A stretch of DNA of 64,000 nucleotides from a virus: positions 1 through 64,000 of IMG/VR virus record IMGVR_UViG_3300020153_000001, one strand, 5' to 3'. A program made the position numbers and the translations under genes. Within the stretch, counting starts at the first letter, position 1. Every line of letters begins with the position of its first letter. Under the pieces are notes generated by a model. The model worked only from the letters and a program-made list of their open reading frames with translations, had not been told where the DNA came from and made no database searches. This document shows, in pieces, positions 48,565-57,832 of this stretch.

Positions 48565-50412
48565 TTGCCTGGCCTGTTCGACAACACCCTTAGCCCATTG
48601 CTGAAGGGGTATACCTATTGCTTTAGCAGGAACAAAGCTTGTGCCGTAAATATCAGCCATAGAACCCTGTCTTACCGCCGATAGCAGCGCGCGTACCTGG
48701 TTCGAGCCAAACAGTCTGGTCATCCAGTTAGGATCAAATTCAAGCGTAGAAGCCGCACGGACCATGTATGGTTCAAACGGCGGCGGCTCGCTATGAACAA
48801 CGATGTCTTTTATACCAGCTTCCCTTAGCTCTTTAACGACAGACTGTTTGATCTTCGTACCTATGGTATAGTGCAACACGGGAACCTCTAAGTAATAGCC
48901 TATAGCGCTATCGACGGGCACCCTCATACTACCACGACGGGGCTTCCATCGCTTTACTATTTCGCCATACGGCACAATTTCGTCTAAATAAAACCCCCCA
49001 AACGGCTGGGTTATAACAACATGGTCGATAAGCCCACGTGCTAACAGCTCGACGTTTCGTCTATGTACCGGCTGACCAGCATCTCGCATGGCGTCGCAAA
49101 ACATCTTAACAAACGCGCGTCGACCTTCGCCTATTCCTTTTTGTCTCACTACCTCGGCAGGGTTAGGTAGCCCCTCCGTAATCATGTCACCGGCTTCTAC
49201 AGTATCGCCTTCTTTCACTATAGGAGGATGGCTAGGCGGCGAAAGATGCTCCACGTCGCCAACAACGATTTTCCATTGGCCGATCTCGTTTCTTGTGATG
49301 GACCGAACTTTACCATCAACCTGACTGTGTATTGCCCCGCCCACAAACGTCTTTGGGACGTTTAGCATCTGTTCGAGTACCTTAAAACCACTAAACTTCG
49401 TCACACCGCCCGTGTGCTTTGAGCTTATAGATGTTTGCGTTATTCGCTCTCCTATGGCCTGCGCCGCGGAAAGACCAGGTATGCTACCGATTTCAGGAAG
49501 TCGACCGTGTTCGCGTATACCAGCATCGACAGCATAGACGCCGTCAACTGCCGGGCTAGCAATAGGACTACGAACAACGATCTTTTTAATGCCGTCTTTC
49601 TTGAGGTCTTCGTATACCGCCGGAGTAATCTCTGTACCGGCTGGCCATCTTCCTGCAGGAAGGGCTAAGAATGCGCCGATATTGTCGGGGTCGTCTGCAT
49701 TTACCGGCAACCCTAACGGGTAAGGTAGCTTAGCCTTATGATCATGGCCTATGACAACTAATCTATGAGCCGCTCTGTTTAGAAGTTTTGAAAGATAACC
49801 GCTTCTGGCGACGCCCAGCTTAGAATCTGCTAGTCCCTTTCTTGCTCCGTAGCAAGCAGCCCAGAACTCTGCTGTCGGTACACCAGCTGAATAGCTAGAA
49901 AGGACAGGGAATGGTACAACTTCGCCAGCCCTGTCGAAATACGCCGTATCGCCCATAATAAGCCGCTTAAGCATTGCAGGATTGCCTCTGGCGCCGGAAT
50001 AGACGTGTTCATAGAATCGGTTATTCCGCGCCTTGGCCTCATCCATCGTCAATTGAAGCAGCGTTTGCGAATGGGCAAATATAGCTTCAGATATCTTTTT
50101 GCGCTTCTCGTCGTCTGGCAGATCGCTTCCCGCAATACGCTCAATATCTTTTAAGATGGCTGGACGGTAGGAATAAGAAGATGGGAGGGGCTTTAAGTCT
50201 TCAAGGGAAAAAGATGCGCCGTCGCTGGCTAGTAGCGCCTGGACCGCGAGCTGGTTAAGCCGCCTTGTAATTTGCCCGTACTTATCAGGATACTTCTTAG
50301 CAAGTTCGGCGTAGAAGCTATTTACAGACTTCTTCGTGAACTCCTCGGGCAGACTAAGGTCAGAAGGGAGAACTTCCGAGAGTAAAAGGCGGCCTACCGT
50401 AACCTGATTCAT
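48559..50412 (-). CDS. RNA polymerase beta-prime subunit, C-terminal part
   Basis: 617 residues. VTVGR at 4-8 matches the TTVGR start of the second half of beta-prime. SGARGN at 139-144 and GARKGLADSKLGVARSGYL at 189-207 match the bridge-helix region, and residues 311-336 (IPGLSAAQAIGERITQTS, then SKHTGG) match the trigger-loop region of cellular beta-prime. The catalytic DFDGD is absent here and is found in the fused polypeptide at 57833-62191, so the two chains complete one enzyme. The split falls between the DFDGD and TTVGR regions. It overlaps a small gene upstream by 53 bases and has no clear ribosome site. Confidence 0.93.
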   Translation of the reverse strand: MNQVTVGRLLLSEVLPSDLSLPEEFTKKSVNSFYAELAKKYPDKYGQITRRLNQLAVQALLASDGASFSLEDLKPLPSSYSYRPAILKDIERIAGSDLPDDEKRKKISEAIFAHSQTLLQLTMDEAKARNNRFYEHVYSGARGNPAMLKRLIMGDTAYFDRAGEVVPFPVLSSYSAGVPTAEFWAACYGARKGLADSKLGVARSGYLSKLLNRAAHRLVVIGHDHKAKLPYPLGLPVNADDPDNIGAFLALPAGRWPAGTEITPAVYEDLKKDGIKKIVVRSPIASPAVDGVYAVDAGIREHGRLPEIGSIPGLSAAQAIGERITQTSISSKHTGGVTKFSGFKVLEQMLNVPKTFVGGAIHSQVDGKVRSITRNEIGQWKIVVGDVEHLSPPSHPPIVKEGDTVEAGDMITEGLPNPAEVVRQKGIGEGRRAFVKMFCDAMRDAGQPVHRRNVELLARGLIDHVVITQPFGGFYLDEIVPYGEIVKRWKPRRGSMRVPVDSAIGYYLEVPVLHYTIGTKIKQSVVKELREAGIKDIVVHSEPPPFEPYMVRAASTLEFDPNWMTRLFGSNQVRALLSAVRQGSMADIYGTSFVPAKAIGIPLQQWAKGVVEQARQF

Positions 50413-50674
50413 GGTATCGAGCTAAGTCCTGATCCGATGGTTGTGCGGGAACAGACAACTGTGGCATAAACGGCTTGGCATCGATAACTTGCGTAGGAGC
50501 GCGTTCGGCTGGATAACCTGTCATTGACAGTACTTTTGGGAAATCAGCGCTTACGCAAGTATCGAATACAAGCACGTTTCCATTATCAAATCCTGCAGCC
50601 ACAGCGTTGCCGAATGTATCTAGTACGACAAACTTCTTACACTCTAACTCTTTATCGTCTATGATAATTTTCAT
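50360..50674 (-). CDS. Small hypothetical protein, 104 aa, overlaps polymerase gene
   Basis: The first 60 residues are strand-rich (MKIIIDDKELECKKFVVLD, NGNVLVFDTCV), the rest Pro-rich. Its end overlaps the polymerase gene start by 53 bases. Ribosome site weak (GGTG). It may be a small beta domain translated with the polymerase chain. Function unknown. Confidence 0.5.
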   Translation of the reverse strand: MKIIIDDKELECKKFVVLDTFGNAVAAGFDNGNVLVFDTCVSADFPKVLSMTGYPAERAPTQVIDAKPFMPQLSVPAQPSDQDLARYHESGYGRPPFTLGSSPF

Positions 50675-50721
50675 TGTGCTACACCAACTGTAAGTTTAAT
50701 TTGAAATGGCCGACGTTACGG

Positions 50722-50886
50722 CTATATCTTTGGAGCTTTAGTAGGTTTAACGTACTTTGGCATTACGGCACGCGCGGTACGCGCTGGCTGATTTGTCTTC
50801 TTCGCCTCTGATTCGGCACGACGAAGAAGATGCTTCAACGACAAAACGGGCCGTAGCGAGAAAAACTGTCTCTTTTTTCTAGCCAT
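50722..50886 (-). CDS. 54-aa very basic protein
   Basis: ATG at 50886 preceded by GGGTGA eight bases away. The product begins MARKKRQFFSLRPVL and ends KYVKPTKAPKI, with about a third Lys/Arg. It fills an otherwise empty 230-base gap in the operon. It could bind DNA or RNA. No family recognised. Confidence 0.6.
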   Translation of the reverse strand: MARKKRQFFSLRPVLSLKHLLRRAESEAKKTNQPARTARAVMPKYVKPTKAPKI

Positions 50887-50904
50887 AGTTAAAGTCACCC
50901 TATT

Positions 50905-51678
50905 TTATGGCTGTATGCCGAATAGTGCGTGTGGTAACATCCAACCATACGTTGTTGGACTGCGCAGGATCATTTCGAGTTGTTGGTTATTAGCGGACAG
51001 CGCACTTGTAATAGCAGCCCTTGCAGTTTGCGCGTCCGCTAGCATGCGCTGCGCATCCTTACTACTCTTATTAGGTGTCGCCTGATATGCTATCCTGCTC
51101 GCTAAGTACGTGTTCAGTCTATCGTTTATCTTATTGCGGTCCGCGGGGTCGGATAGAGTCAAATGAGATAAAACCTTAACGGTCCGCGCAAACATCGCAT
51201 CGTCTAATGCGGTGTAGAATACGTTGAGCTCGTTGACGGTTTTATTCGACCGGAGTGCGCTACGAAGCAATTTCAAGTCGCCGTCTTGTATCGCTTCGTA
51301 GGTTTTCATATATAGCTCTGTCTCGTCACCATGACCTATCACATCCTTGAGCGAGCTGATGCCAGACGAGGCGGGCGGCTGCCTTGTAAGCCACGCTAGC
51401 TGACTAAACTCCTCAAGCTCTTTAAGCCCCTTAAGCTCATCAGCAGGTTCTGTCGGTTTCGAGTAGTTTAATAGAGAATATAAACCACCGCCCGCGGCAC
51501 CCAAAAGCCCGCCAAGCAAAGTCTTGCTTCTTTGGCCTGGAAACAGTAAATCAAGCAGGGCGCCTATCGCTAGACCGGCCCCACCGCCCAATAGGGCGGG
51601 CTTTGCAAATCTAGCTAACTCCTCCCAATCAAGGGCAAGCTTTGTAAAACTGTCGTTTGCAAAATCGTAGATTAGCAT
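50905..51678 (-). CDS. Glycine-zipper membrane protein
   Basis: 257 residues. Hydrophobic spans at about 27-47 and 53-70 joined by PGQRSK; glycines are spaced as in membrane helix packing motifs (GGGAGLAIGALL, GLLGAAGGGLYSLL). Same hairpin design as 36474-37526 and 37606-38469. The rest is a soluble helical domain. AGGAGGC precedes the ATG. Likely a virion or entry membrane protein. Confidence 0.65.
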   Translation of the reverse strand: MLIYDFANDSFTKLALDWEELARFAKPALLGGGAGLAIGALLDLLFPGQRSKTLLGGLLGAAGGGLYSLLNYSKPTEPADELKGLKELEEFSQLAWLTRQPPASSGISSLKDVIGHGDETELYMKTYEAIQDGDLKLLRSALRSNKTVNELNVFYTALDDAMFARTVKVLSHLTLSDPADRNKINDRLNTYLASRIAYQATPNKSSKDAQRMLADAQTARAAITSALSANNQQLEMILRSPTTYGWMLPHALFGIQP

Positions 51679-51706
51679 ACCTTATCTGCCTCCTTATATA
51701 TGCATT

Positions 51707-52081
51707 CTATTTAGTAAACCATTTCTGTTGTATTGCTTTATACCAGTTCGCAAAGTTGACCTTTTCCCTCAACCCCGGCGACATCGCAGTTAACGCAAGA
51801 CCGCCTAACGCAAGAAGTATCGGCACAAACGGCTCTTTCGACACAAAAGAGCCAAGTACCGCCAATATAGTTGGCAATGTACCATAACCAGCGAGCTCGG
51901 TAGGCAACTGGCGTCGTAATTCCTGTTCCGCTGCAGCTCGTTGTTTGCTTACGTAATCACCAATTAAGTTGGTTAGCTCATCTGCTTTATCTTGTGGAAG
52001 TATACCAGCCAGCGTCTGGCGTATTTTACCAAGAGTATCTTGCTGTGCCTGTGCTTGCTTTGATAGTAGCCTTATGGACAT
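51707..52081 (-). CDS. Small membrane protein, 124 aa
   Basis: Helical, charged N-terminal 60 residues (KQRAAAEQELRRQLP), then two hydrophobic segments at about 67-82 and 84-102. GGAGGA precedes the ATG. Part of the run of membrane proteins between the polymerase genes. Role unknown. Confidence 0.6.
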   Translation of the reverse strand: MSIRLLSKQAQAQQDTLGKIRQTLAGILPQDKADELTNLIGDYVSKQRAAAEQELRRQLPTELAGYGTLPTILAVLGSFVSKEPFVPILLALGGLALTAMSPGLREKVNFANWYKAIQQKWFTK

Positions 52082-52083
52082 GT

Positions 52084-52803
52084 CTATCCTCCGAATATCG
52101 ATTTCTTAATATCCGGCGGTATAGATGCCGTATTTTCGTTGGGCTGCGCCGTCTCAGGTGGCGGCGATAGTGCCGGAGTAGTTTGTTCTTTTTCCTTAGG
52201 CGACTGCCGTACTTCTTCCTTTTCTGTCAAGTATACCTCTTCGTCAGACAACGCGTCTGACGGTATTTTCAAATTCAGCGCGTCGTAGATGCCTACTAGC
52301 AGCTTCCTGACTTTTACGAGTTCTGTATAAAGCGTAGTCGGTGTAACTTCTGCTTTTTGCACCTTGGGTGTCTCTTCACGCTCTAGCTCTTCTTTTGGCT
52401 TGCCTTCCGGTTTTTCCTCGGGTTTGCCCTCAGGCGGAGGTTCAGGCGGAGGAGGAGGCATAGCACCGAGTAAACCCATTAACGAGCCAAGGTCACCAGC
52501 GCCGGCAATCGGCATTGGTCCACCCGGCCCGGGAGGCATCGCGCCAGGCGGACCGCCCATAGGAGGCCCACCCATAGGAGGCCCACCCATTGGTGGGGCG
52601 CCTGGAGGACCACCAGGAGGAGCCATGCCAGCCATATCCATTGGCGGCATGCCACCTGTAGGTGGGGGCATCATACCAGCAGCTGGATCCTGCCCCGCTT
52701 TGACCGGAGTAAAGCCGCGTTTTTCCATATCCTTCTGCAAGGCGTTCGATAAGTACATCGCAATGATTGATCTAGCGAGATCGTCGACGTTATATGTCGC
52801 CAT
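52084..52803 (-). CDS. Proline/glycine/methionine-rich protein
   Basis: 239 residues. A helical start (1-30) is followed by a low-complexity PPMGGPPMGG region at about 42-105 encoded by short tandem DNA repeats (about 52540-52600), then an acidic, Lys/Glu-rich stretch and a helical segment (TTLYTELVKVRKLLVGIYDAL). GGGAGA precedes the ATG. It resembles the repeat protein at 44356 in design, not in sequence. Function unknown. Confidence 0.65.
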   Translation of the reverse strand: MATYNVDDLARSIIAMYLSNALQKDMEKRGFTPVKAGQDPAAGMMPPPTGGMPPMDMAGMAPPGGPPGAPPMGGPPMGGPPMGGPPGAMPPGPGGPMPIAGAGDLGSLMGLLGAMPPPPPEPPPEGKPEEKPEGKPKEELEREETPKVQKAEVTPTTLYTELVKVRKLLVGIYDALNLKIPSDALSDEEVYLTEKEEVRQSPKEKEQTTPALSPPPETAQPNENTASIPPDIKKSIFGG

Positions 52804-52814
52804 CTTTGTCTCCC

Positions 52815-53096
52815 TTATAGCTTTATGACTACACGTCGCTTGCCTTCCTGGTCGATTTCGCCGTTGTCGCTTAAGTATGCTGTATGTTCTTTTTCGGCTT
52901 CTTCGTCCTCTTCGCTGCTTCCAAACCAGTTTTTATACGCATACCAACCAAGCAAAGACAGTCCGGCTAGGCTAAGTACTACAGGCCAAAACGCAGAATA
53001 AGAAACTGTCGACGTGGTCGATGGCCCGGCGCTATTTGTCGCGGCGTTTGCTGTTGCACTAGCGGCCTGGCCGAGCTTTACGGCTTTATTTTTCAC
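52815..53096 (-). CDS. Single-span membrane protein, 93 aa, GTG start
   Basis: Ala/Ser/Thr-rich N-terminus, one hydrophobic span at about 33-54 (SAFWPVVLSLAGLSLLGWYAY), then an acidic cytoplasmic-type tail. AAAGGAGG lies just upstream of the GTG. It is the first gene after a predicted promoter. Role unknown. Confidence 0.65.
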   Translation of the reverse strand: MKNKAVKLGQAASATANAATNSAGPSTTSTVSYSAFWPVVLSLAGLSLLGWYAYKNWFGSSEEDEEAEKEHTAYLSDNGEIDQEGKRRVVIKL

Positions 53097-53121
53097 TAGA
53101 CGCCTCCTTTACCGATTTCTT

Positions 53122-53127
53122 ATTATA
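53122..53127 (-). promoter_or_regulatory. Predicted promoter element (TATAAT)
   Basis: Perfect TATAAT on the minus strand in ACAATATATAATAAG, 26 bases before the GTG at 53096 in a 138-base gap. The -35 region is poor, as with the motifs at 30469 and 37580. Confidence 0.45.
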
Positions 53128-53234
53128 TATTGTACCAGATAAAAGTCTTATGTTGGACAATCCGGTCTAATATATTTAGCCAGACGCTAATCTCCTCGGA
53201 ATCATTTGTAAGTAAAACGGGACGATCAATTTTC

Positions 53235-54866
53235 CTAAGGCTGGTATTTAAAAAAGCCTTTTGTCAAAATATCAATTATCGGCGTTGTATATGTTTTACT
53301 AAACTCGCTTTCAGGGATAGGCGGCTTATATCCATATCTCATTCGACGTATATTAATATACCCGTCGCCAAGTCTGCTGCGGCTGGGTCCGATTGTACGA
53401 AAATATGGAATTACGTCTTCTACAACCCAGTCAATCGGGGTCTTGACTACATCTGAACCGCCTGGCAGCAGCCCCGCGCGCTTAGCCGACTGAACAAGTG
53501 GATGGTCGTCAAGACCTTTTACATATCCAATGAAAGCTATACTAAACGCATCAGCCGCAATCTCGCTTACAGTCCTTTGTAGGGAGTTCTCGATAGGAAG
53601 CGGGTAATTCATACTATGCCCAAACTCGTGGGCGAATACAGGCAGCTTATCCGATGTTTCAATGGTGTGCGTGCGAGGGCGATAAGCGCCTAGTAATTCC
53701 GGTGGCGGTGATTTTACCGATAGTCCGGGAAACCTAGTACCGAACTTGTTGTATAGATGATTTAAAACTTCTCCTACTCTACTCCATTCTTCAGTTTTCA
53801 ATTGCACCCGGCGATCTACTATTGCTGACGCCGCTTCGACTTCGCCAAGTATCAACTCAAGTTCATCTAAGTCACTTTGCAAAATTGTAGACATATTTTC
53901 TGGCTTGACCGCCGTTGGGCTCTGTGCAATGCCGAGGCGCTCGCTAAGCCTCCTGAGTGGGCCGGGCAGTTTTGGTGTTCTGCTAATTTCTGGATACGTA
54001 TAAAGCTCAGCTACAACTGGGCGTTTTGAAGGAAACAAAGTACGAAGATGGGACATTTGGCTGTCGCCTGTAATGAGCCCCTTTACTACCTGCTGTGCTT
54101 GCTCTCGACCGAATCTTTTCGTGAGAAACTGTTTCAAACTGTCTATAGATTCGCCACCATGAACCACTCCAACAGCCAACGAAACGCGCGCCGGATCTGC
54201 GAGTATTCTTTTTACAGCAATCTGCCTCTCTGACGGATCAATATCGAACATATTTACAAAAGACTCAACAGCAGAACGCACTTCATCCGAAGTCATCTGG
54301 CTGATGACAGGAGCATATTTGTCGTGGAAGCTGCTTAGGAGATGCTGTGCGGCCACGTCCGCGACGCCAGGATAGAGCCTCATTGTCAAATCCATTACTA
54401 GCCTGTCTCTTAGCGTCGCGTCAAACCGCTGCCCACCAACTATAGACCTTACCTCTTCAGGATAAGATATTAGAATCGCAGACAAATAGCGCCCAGCTAG
54501 ATCATTTTTGGTCTTATCGTCAATGCTCGCCAGATAGGCGTTAAAATCGGGCTTATCCGATGAAAATATATGTTGCTGTACCGGCTTTGCCAGCAGCGAT
54601 CTGGCAAAGAATTCAAAATCAGGTCTGAAGCTAATTGCCGAACGGCCCAACAACGCGTGGTACGATCTGTCTAGCGGCGCTATTCCAATAGCTCGATTAA
54701 GAGCTGCTGCTAGGGGGTGCCCGAGAACGTCCGGAGTAGTCTTTACTTCAATAGGCTCAAACTCGCTATAACGCCCCGTTGCTGCAGAGTATGTCTTCTC
54801 AAGCGCGCGCTCTCCGGATAAAAGTTTCCTTAAGTATGTATATACGTTCGATACCGCGGCTGGCAT
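53235..54866 (-). CDS. HExxH metalloprotease-like protein (tandem paralogue 1)
   Basis: 543 residues. HEFGH at 413-417 with Glu435 in SEIAADAFS gives a gluzincin-type zinc site. The preceding 400 residues are helical, with LYPGVADVAA at about 165. After the active site come DDHPLVQSAKRAGLLPGG and a VVEDVIPYFRTIGPSRSRLGD tail, all shared with the gene at 54985-56703. The two are tandem duplicates. There is no signal peptide. Place between polymerase genes suggests a virion protein. No ribosome site close to the ATG. Confidence 0.78.
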   Translation of the reverse strand: MPAAVSNVYTYLRKLLSGERALEKTYSAATGRYSEFEPIEVKTTPDVLGHPLAAALNRAIGIAPLDRSYHALLGRSAISFRPDFEFFARSLLAKPVQQHIFSSDKPDFNAYLASIDDKTKNDLAGRYLSAILISYPEEVRSIVGGQRFDATLRDRLVMDLTMRLYPGVADVAAQHLLSSFHDKYAPVISQMTSDEVRSAVESFVNMFDIDPSERQIAVKRILADPARVSLAVGVVHGGESIDSLKQFLTKRFGREQAQQVVKGLITGDSQMSHLRTLFPSKRPVVAELYTYPEISRTPKLPGPLRRLSERLGIAQSPTAVKPENMSTILQSDLDELELILGEVEAASAIVDRRVQLKTEEWSRVGEVLNHLYNKFGTRFPGLSVKSPPPELLGAYRPRTHTIETSDKLPVFAHEFGHSMNYPLPIENSLQRTVSEIAADAFSIAFIGYVKGLDDHPLVQSAKRAGLLPGGSDVVKTPIDWVVEDVIPYFRTIGPSRSRLGDGYINIRRMRYGYKPPIPESEFSKTYTTPIIDILTKGFFKYQP

Positions 54867-54883
54867 GGATTATTAATGGCAAC

Positions 54884-54903
54884 TTTTGACTCCGGAGTCA
54901 AAA
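54884..54903. repeat. Genome-wide palindrome, copy 11 (perfect)
   Basis: TTTTGACTCCGGAGTCAAAA in the 118-base gap upstream of the gene at 53235-54866, 17 bases before its ATG. Its GGAG is too far from the ATG to act as a normal ribosome site. Confidence 0.95.
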
Positions 54904-54984
54904 TTCTTGTTGGCTTATGGCCTAAAATCCGAAGTGTCACCAACGACATCATCACTTACTCATTTAGTTTGTGCTTTTTCTTAT

Positions 54985-56703
54985 CTATTCGCGATTATCG
55001 TTTTTAATAGTCGAGTGGGCTCGTTCCAAATCGTCGACGTTCGGCGCAAGCGGTCTGGCAAGGTCGCGCATTAACGGGCTTAGGAAGTTATCCGACCCTA
55101 TTACGCGGCCGAGCGAAGAGCGTCCAAGCTTCCTATACACAGAGATACTGACATCACCTAAAGCGCTTCGACTGGGGCCTGCGCGTTCTACATAAGGTAT
55201 GACGTCCTTTATCACCCAGTCAAAAAGGCCTGTTGTTTGTTTTGCCCCGCCCGGAAGCAAACCAGCGCGCTTGGCTAATATAACAAGCGGATGATCGTCC
55301 TTACCATACACGTATGCCGTTGCTGCTATCGAAAAGGCGTTAGCGATGATCTCCCCGACTAGATTCGTATAGTAATCGTTTTCTAGCGGACTACCCTCAA
55401 ACGAATAGGTCAGGCCGTGGGCGAGCTCGTGGAAAAACGTAGATAATTTTCTATCCATCATCAGCTTTCGTTCCCGCGGCAGGTAAAGACCTGCCGCGTC
55501 GGGCGTAGGCTCCTCCGGCGAAATCCCTGGCAGAGTTCCACCGAATCTTTCATATAAGTGTTTGACGACCTCTTCGGCTCGCGCCAGCTCTTTGTCCGAC
55601 AACGTTTTATCTTCAATCGCTACACCAATAAGTCCTAATGTCCCTGCTAGCTCTCCGTGAACTAGCTCAAGCCTTCCTACTTCTCTAACTCCATCCCTCA
55701 AATCTTCTAAATCTTTTATTGATACATCGAGAAACCATATTAGATTTTCTCTGGAAGGCTCTGTTATCGGTCTGCCGTATTGCGGTCTTATTCTCGTTTG
55801 TGGTAACGCAAGAATTTCCGTGACAAGTCCGCGACCTTCTCTAGGTGTCGAATAAAGCGGCCTGACGCGCTCACTTGCTCTGCCAGCGGTAAGCCCGCGC
55901 ATGATGGACTTGATCTGCTCATCATCTACTTTGCCAGCTAGGAAATCCTTTAACTGATCAATAGAGTAGCCTCCGCTTGCTACCACTGCTGCTAGGGTAG
56001 TTCGTCTTGGGCTTAGTAGTATCTGCGATATGGCTTTTTCCCTATCCTTGCCGCTAATACCAAACATGTCAACATACTTTTCGGCAAGCAAGCGTTTATC
56101 CGCCGGGCTCATTTGATTAACGATAGGGCCGAATATTCTGTAATATTCGTCTGCCAACTGGTCGGCGGCGATGTCAGCTACACCAGGATAAAGATGAAAG
56201 ATAAGCTTTAAGAACAAGGTATCTCTTAGCGCGTCGTTAAATGGTAATCTTCCTATTATTTCCCGCTCTTTTTCTGGCGTACGCGCGAACAGGTGGCTTA
56301 GGAAACGACCGGCCAAACTGGCACGTACGTTAGGGTCAACGCTCGCTAAGAATTTAGAAAAATCTGGATTTTCGGAAAGAAGATACCTTCTGACAGGCTC
56401 GTCTAGGGCTTGTACAGCCTCTCGTCTGAACTTATCGTTGAACGTAAGGATTGATTTACGTTTTAGTTCTTCGTAAGTAGGCGTTAGCGCTTGTATTCCA
56501 GTAACTCTTGTTGTAGCGGCCTCTAACGGCGTAAGGTACGACGGCAAATACGTGGGTAATATAGCATTAGCTGCAGAATATTCCTTGGGACGGCCAGTTA
56601 GGGCAGAATAAGTAGAAGCCGGACCGGTAGGTTCCGGCTTACCTGACAGTAGTTGCTTCAGCTGGTTATAGACATAGCCTATAGGACCACCGTTACCATT
56701 CAT
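54985..56703 (-). CDS. HExxH metalloprotease-like protein (tandem paralogue 2)
   Basis: 572 residues. HELAH at 425-429 and Glu451 in GEIIANAFS form the predicted zinc site. Helical N-terminal 400 residues with YSALTGRPKEYSA at the start and LYPGVADIAADQL at about 171, parallel to the neighbour at 53235-54866. AAAGGAGG upstream of the ATG. Between the pair the HExxH and downstream motifs are better kept than the N-terminus, as expected if activity is under selection. Substrate unknown. Confidence 0.78.
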   Translation of the reverse strand: MNGNGGPIGYVYNQLKQLLSGKPEPTGPASTYSALTGRPKEYSAANAILPTYLPSYLTPLEAATTRVTGIQALTPTYEELKRKSILTFNDKFRREAVQALDEPVRRYLLSENPDFSKFLASVDPNVRASLAGRFLSHLFARTPEKEREIIGRLPFNDALRDTLFLKLIFHLYPGVADIAADQLADEYYRIFGPIVNQMSPADKRLLAEKYVDMFGISGKDREKAISQILLSPRRTTLAAVVASGGYSIDQLKDFLAGKVDDEQIKSIMRGLTAGRASERVRPLYSTPREGRGLVTEILALPQTRIRPQYGRPITEPSRENLIWFLDVSIKDLEDLRDGVREVGRLELVHGELAGTLGLIGVAIEDKTLSDKELARAEEVVKHLYERFGGTLPGISPEEPTPDAAGLYLPRERKLMMDRKLSTFFHELAHGLTYSFEGSPLENDYYTNLVGEIIANAFSIAATAYVYGKDDHPLVILAKRAGLLPGGAKQTTGLFDWVIKDVIPYVERAGPSRSALGDVSISVYRKLGRSSLGRVIGSDNFLSPLMRDLARPLAPNVDDLERAHSTIKNDNRE

Positions 56704-56739
56704 CGGGAAAACCTCCTTTTTGTTAAAGATAGGTAACTA

Positions 56740-57816
56740 CTATTTTGACTCCGGAGTCAAAGATTTTTGGGCCCTGCTACCTAAAGCCCGAATTATGGGG
56801 TCAAGCAGTCTTCCTAATCCGCCTCGCGGCCTATCGTTTCCGAATTTATCCATAAACTCCTTCACCTTCTTATAAGTGTTCGCTCTTTCCGGATACCAAC
56901 TTATCCAATGCTGCGCCAACCATCTATCCGGAATAGTGCCGCTATATCCCAGTACGGCTAGAGACGGCGGAACAAATTTCTTAGAAATCGGGAAATCCGG
57001 TACGGCTTCTTTTAAGGCCTTCCATTCTGGCCAATCTGGTTCCGGCAGCCAACCGGCGCTTACTGCCATCACGACAGGCCATGTCAGCTTATTGTTATAG
57101 TAGTCGAGAACTGCGGCGGCAAACGTGTTTGCGCCAATTTCATTTATAGTACGCCATATCGTTACCATCGAAGCCAGCCTTGGGTCTCTTACCATAACAT
57201 AAGGCTGATCTTCGTCACCCTGCAGACCAAAGTAGTCAAAAATACTTTTAGCCATGAGCGTATCCAACGAGTGTCCTAACTCGTGGGCGATAACGGCTGT
57301 TCCTTTAGGCGTTGCCATGACATCTGGATCGATGATCAGCTTACCTGTGAGTGCGTTAAATCCACCCAACAAGGAGGGCTGTCTACCGACTTCGGCTGAT
57401 GTGATATATGGCATGGCTCGAAGTGCGGCATAATCTAGAATCTGCTTAACCTTTGCCGTATCAACCAACCTTCCGCCGCTTGTAGCTGCATTGAGCGCTT
57501 GCCACAAACGCTCCTCGGATTCGGTTTGCGCCCTACCTATCGGGGAGGAAAAAAATGCCGGTGCAGAAGAACTAGCGTCTTCGGGCATAATACTATGTAG
57601 TTTGGCAACCATTTTTGTTACCGGACCGCGCAACTCCTGTTCTTCCTGATAACGAATGTCTTTTATAGTAGGACCATATTCCGACCATTGATACAGACTA
57701 TTTAATAGGTCAACATTATGTGCCCGTTGTTCGTGGTGATGTGTAACGGGGGGTTCTTTGCTTTGGGCGTTTTTTAGCAGGTTTTGTAGATCATTAACGG
57801 CTCGTTTGCAGATCAT
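56740..57816 (-). CDS. HExxH metalloprotease-like protein (third of tandem set)
   Basis: 358 residues. HELGH at 178-182 with Glu226 in NEIGANTFA. The region after it, VVMAVSAGWLPEPDWPEWK, matches that of the protein at 27302-28546, so these two form a second subfamily. The last codons are read through palindrome copy 12 (SLTPESK, then stop). The start at 57816 has only AGAAAG upstream. It lies directly downstream of the RNA polymerase gene with a 16-base gap. Confidence 0.78.
   Translation of the reverse strand: MICKRAVNDLQNLLKNAQSKEPPVTHHHEQRAHNVDLLNSLYQWSEYGPTIKDIRYQEEQELRGPVTKMVAKLHSIMPEDASSSAPAFFSSPIGRAQTESEERLWQALNAATSGGRLVDTAKVKQILDYAALRAMPYITSAEVGRQPSLLGGFNALTGKLIIDPDVMATPKGTAVIAHELGHSLDTLMAKSIFDYFGLQGDEDQPYVMVRDPRLASMVTIWRTINEIGANTFAAAVLDYYNNKLTWPVVMAVSAGWLPEPDWPEWKALKEAVPDFPISKKFVPPSLAVLGYSGTIPDRWLAQHWISWYPERANTYKKVKEFMDKFGNDRPRGGLGRLLDPIIRALGSRAQKSLTPESK
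56743..56762. repeat. Genome-wide palindrome, copy 12 (one mismatch)
   Basis: TTTTGACTCCGGAGTCAAAG, wholly inside the end of the gene at 56740-57816, 40 bases before the next ATG at 56703. Confidence 0.93.
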
Positions 57817-57832
57817 CTTTCTAGGTCCTAAG

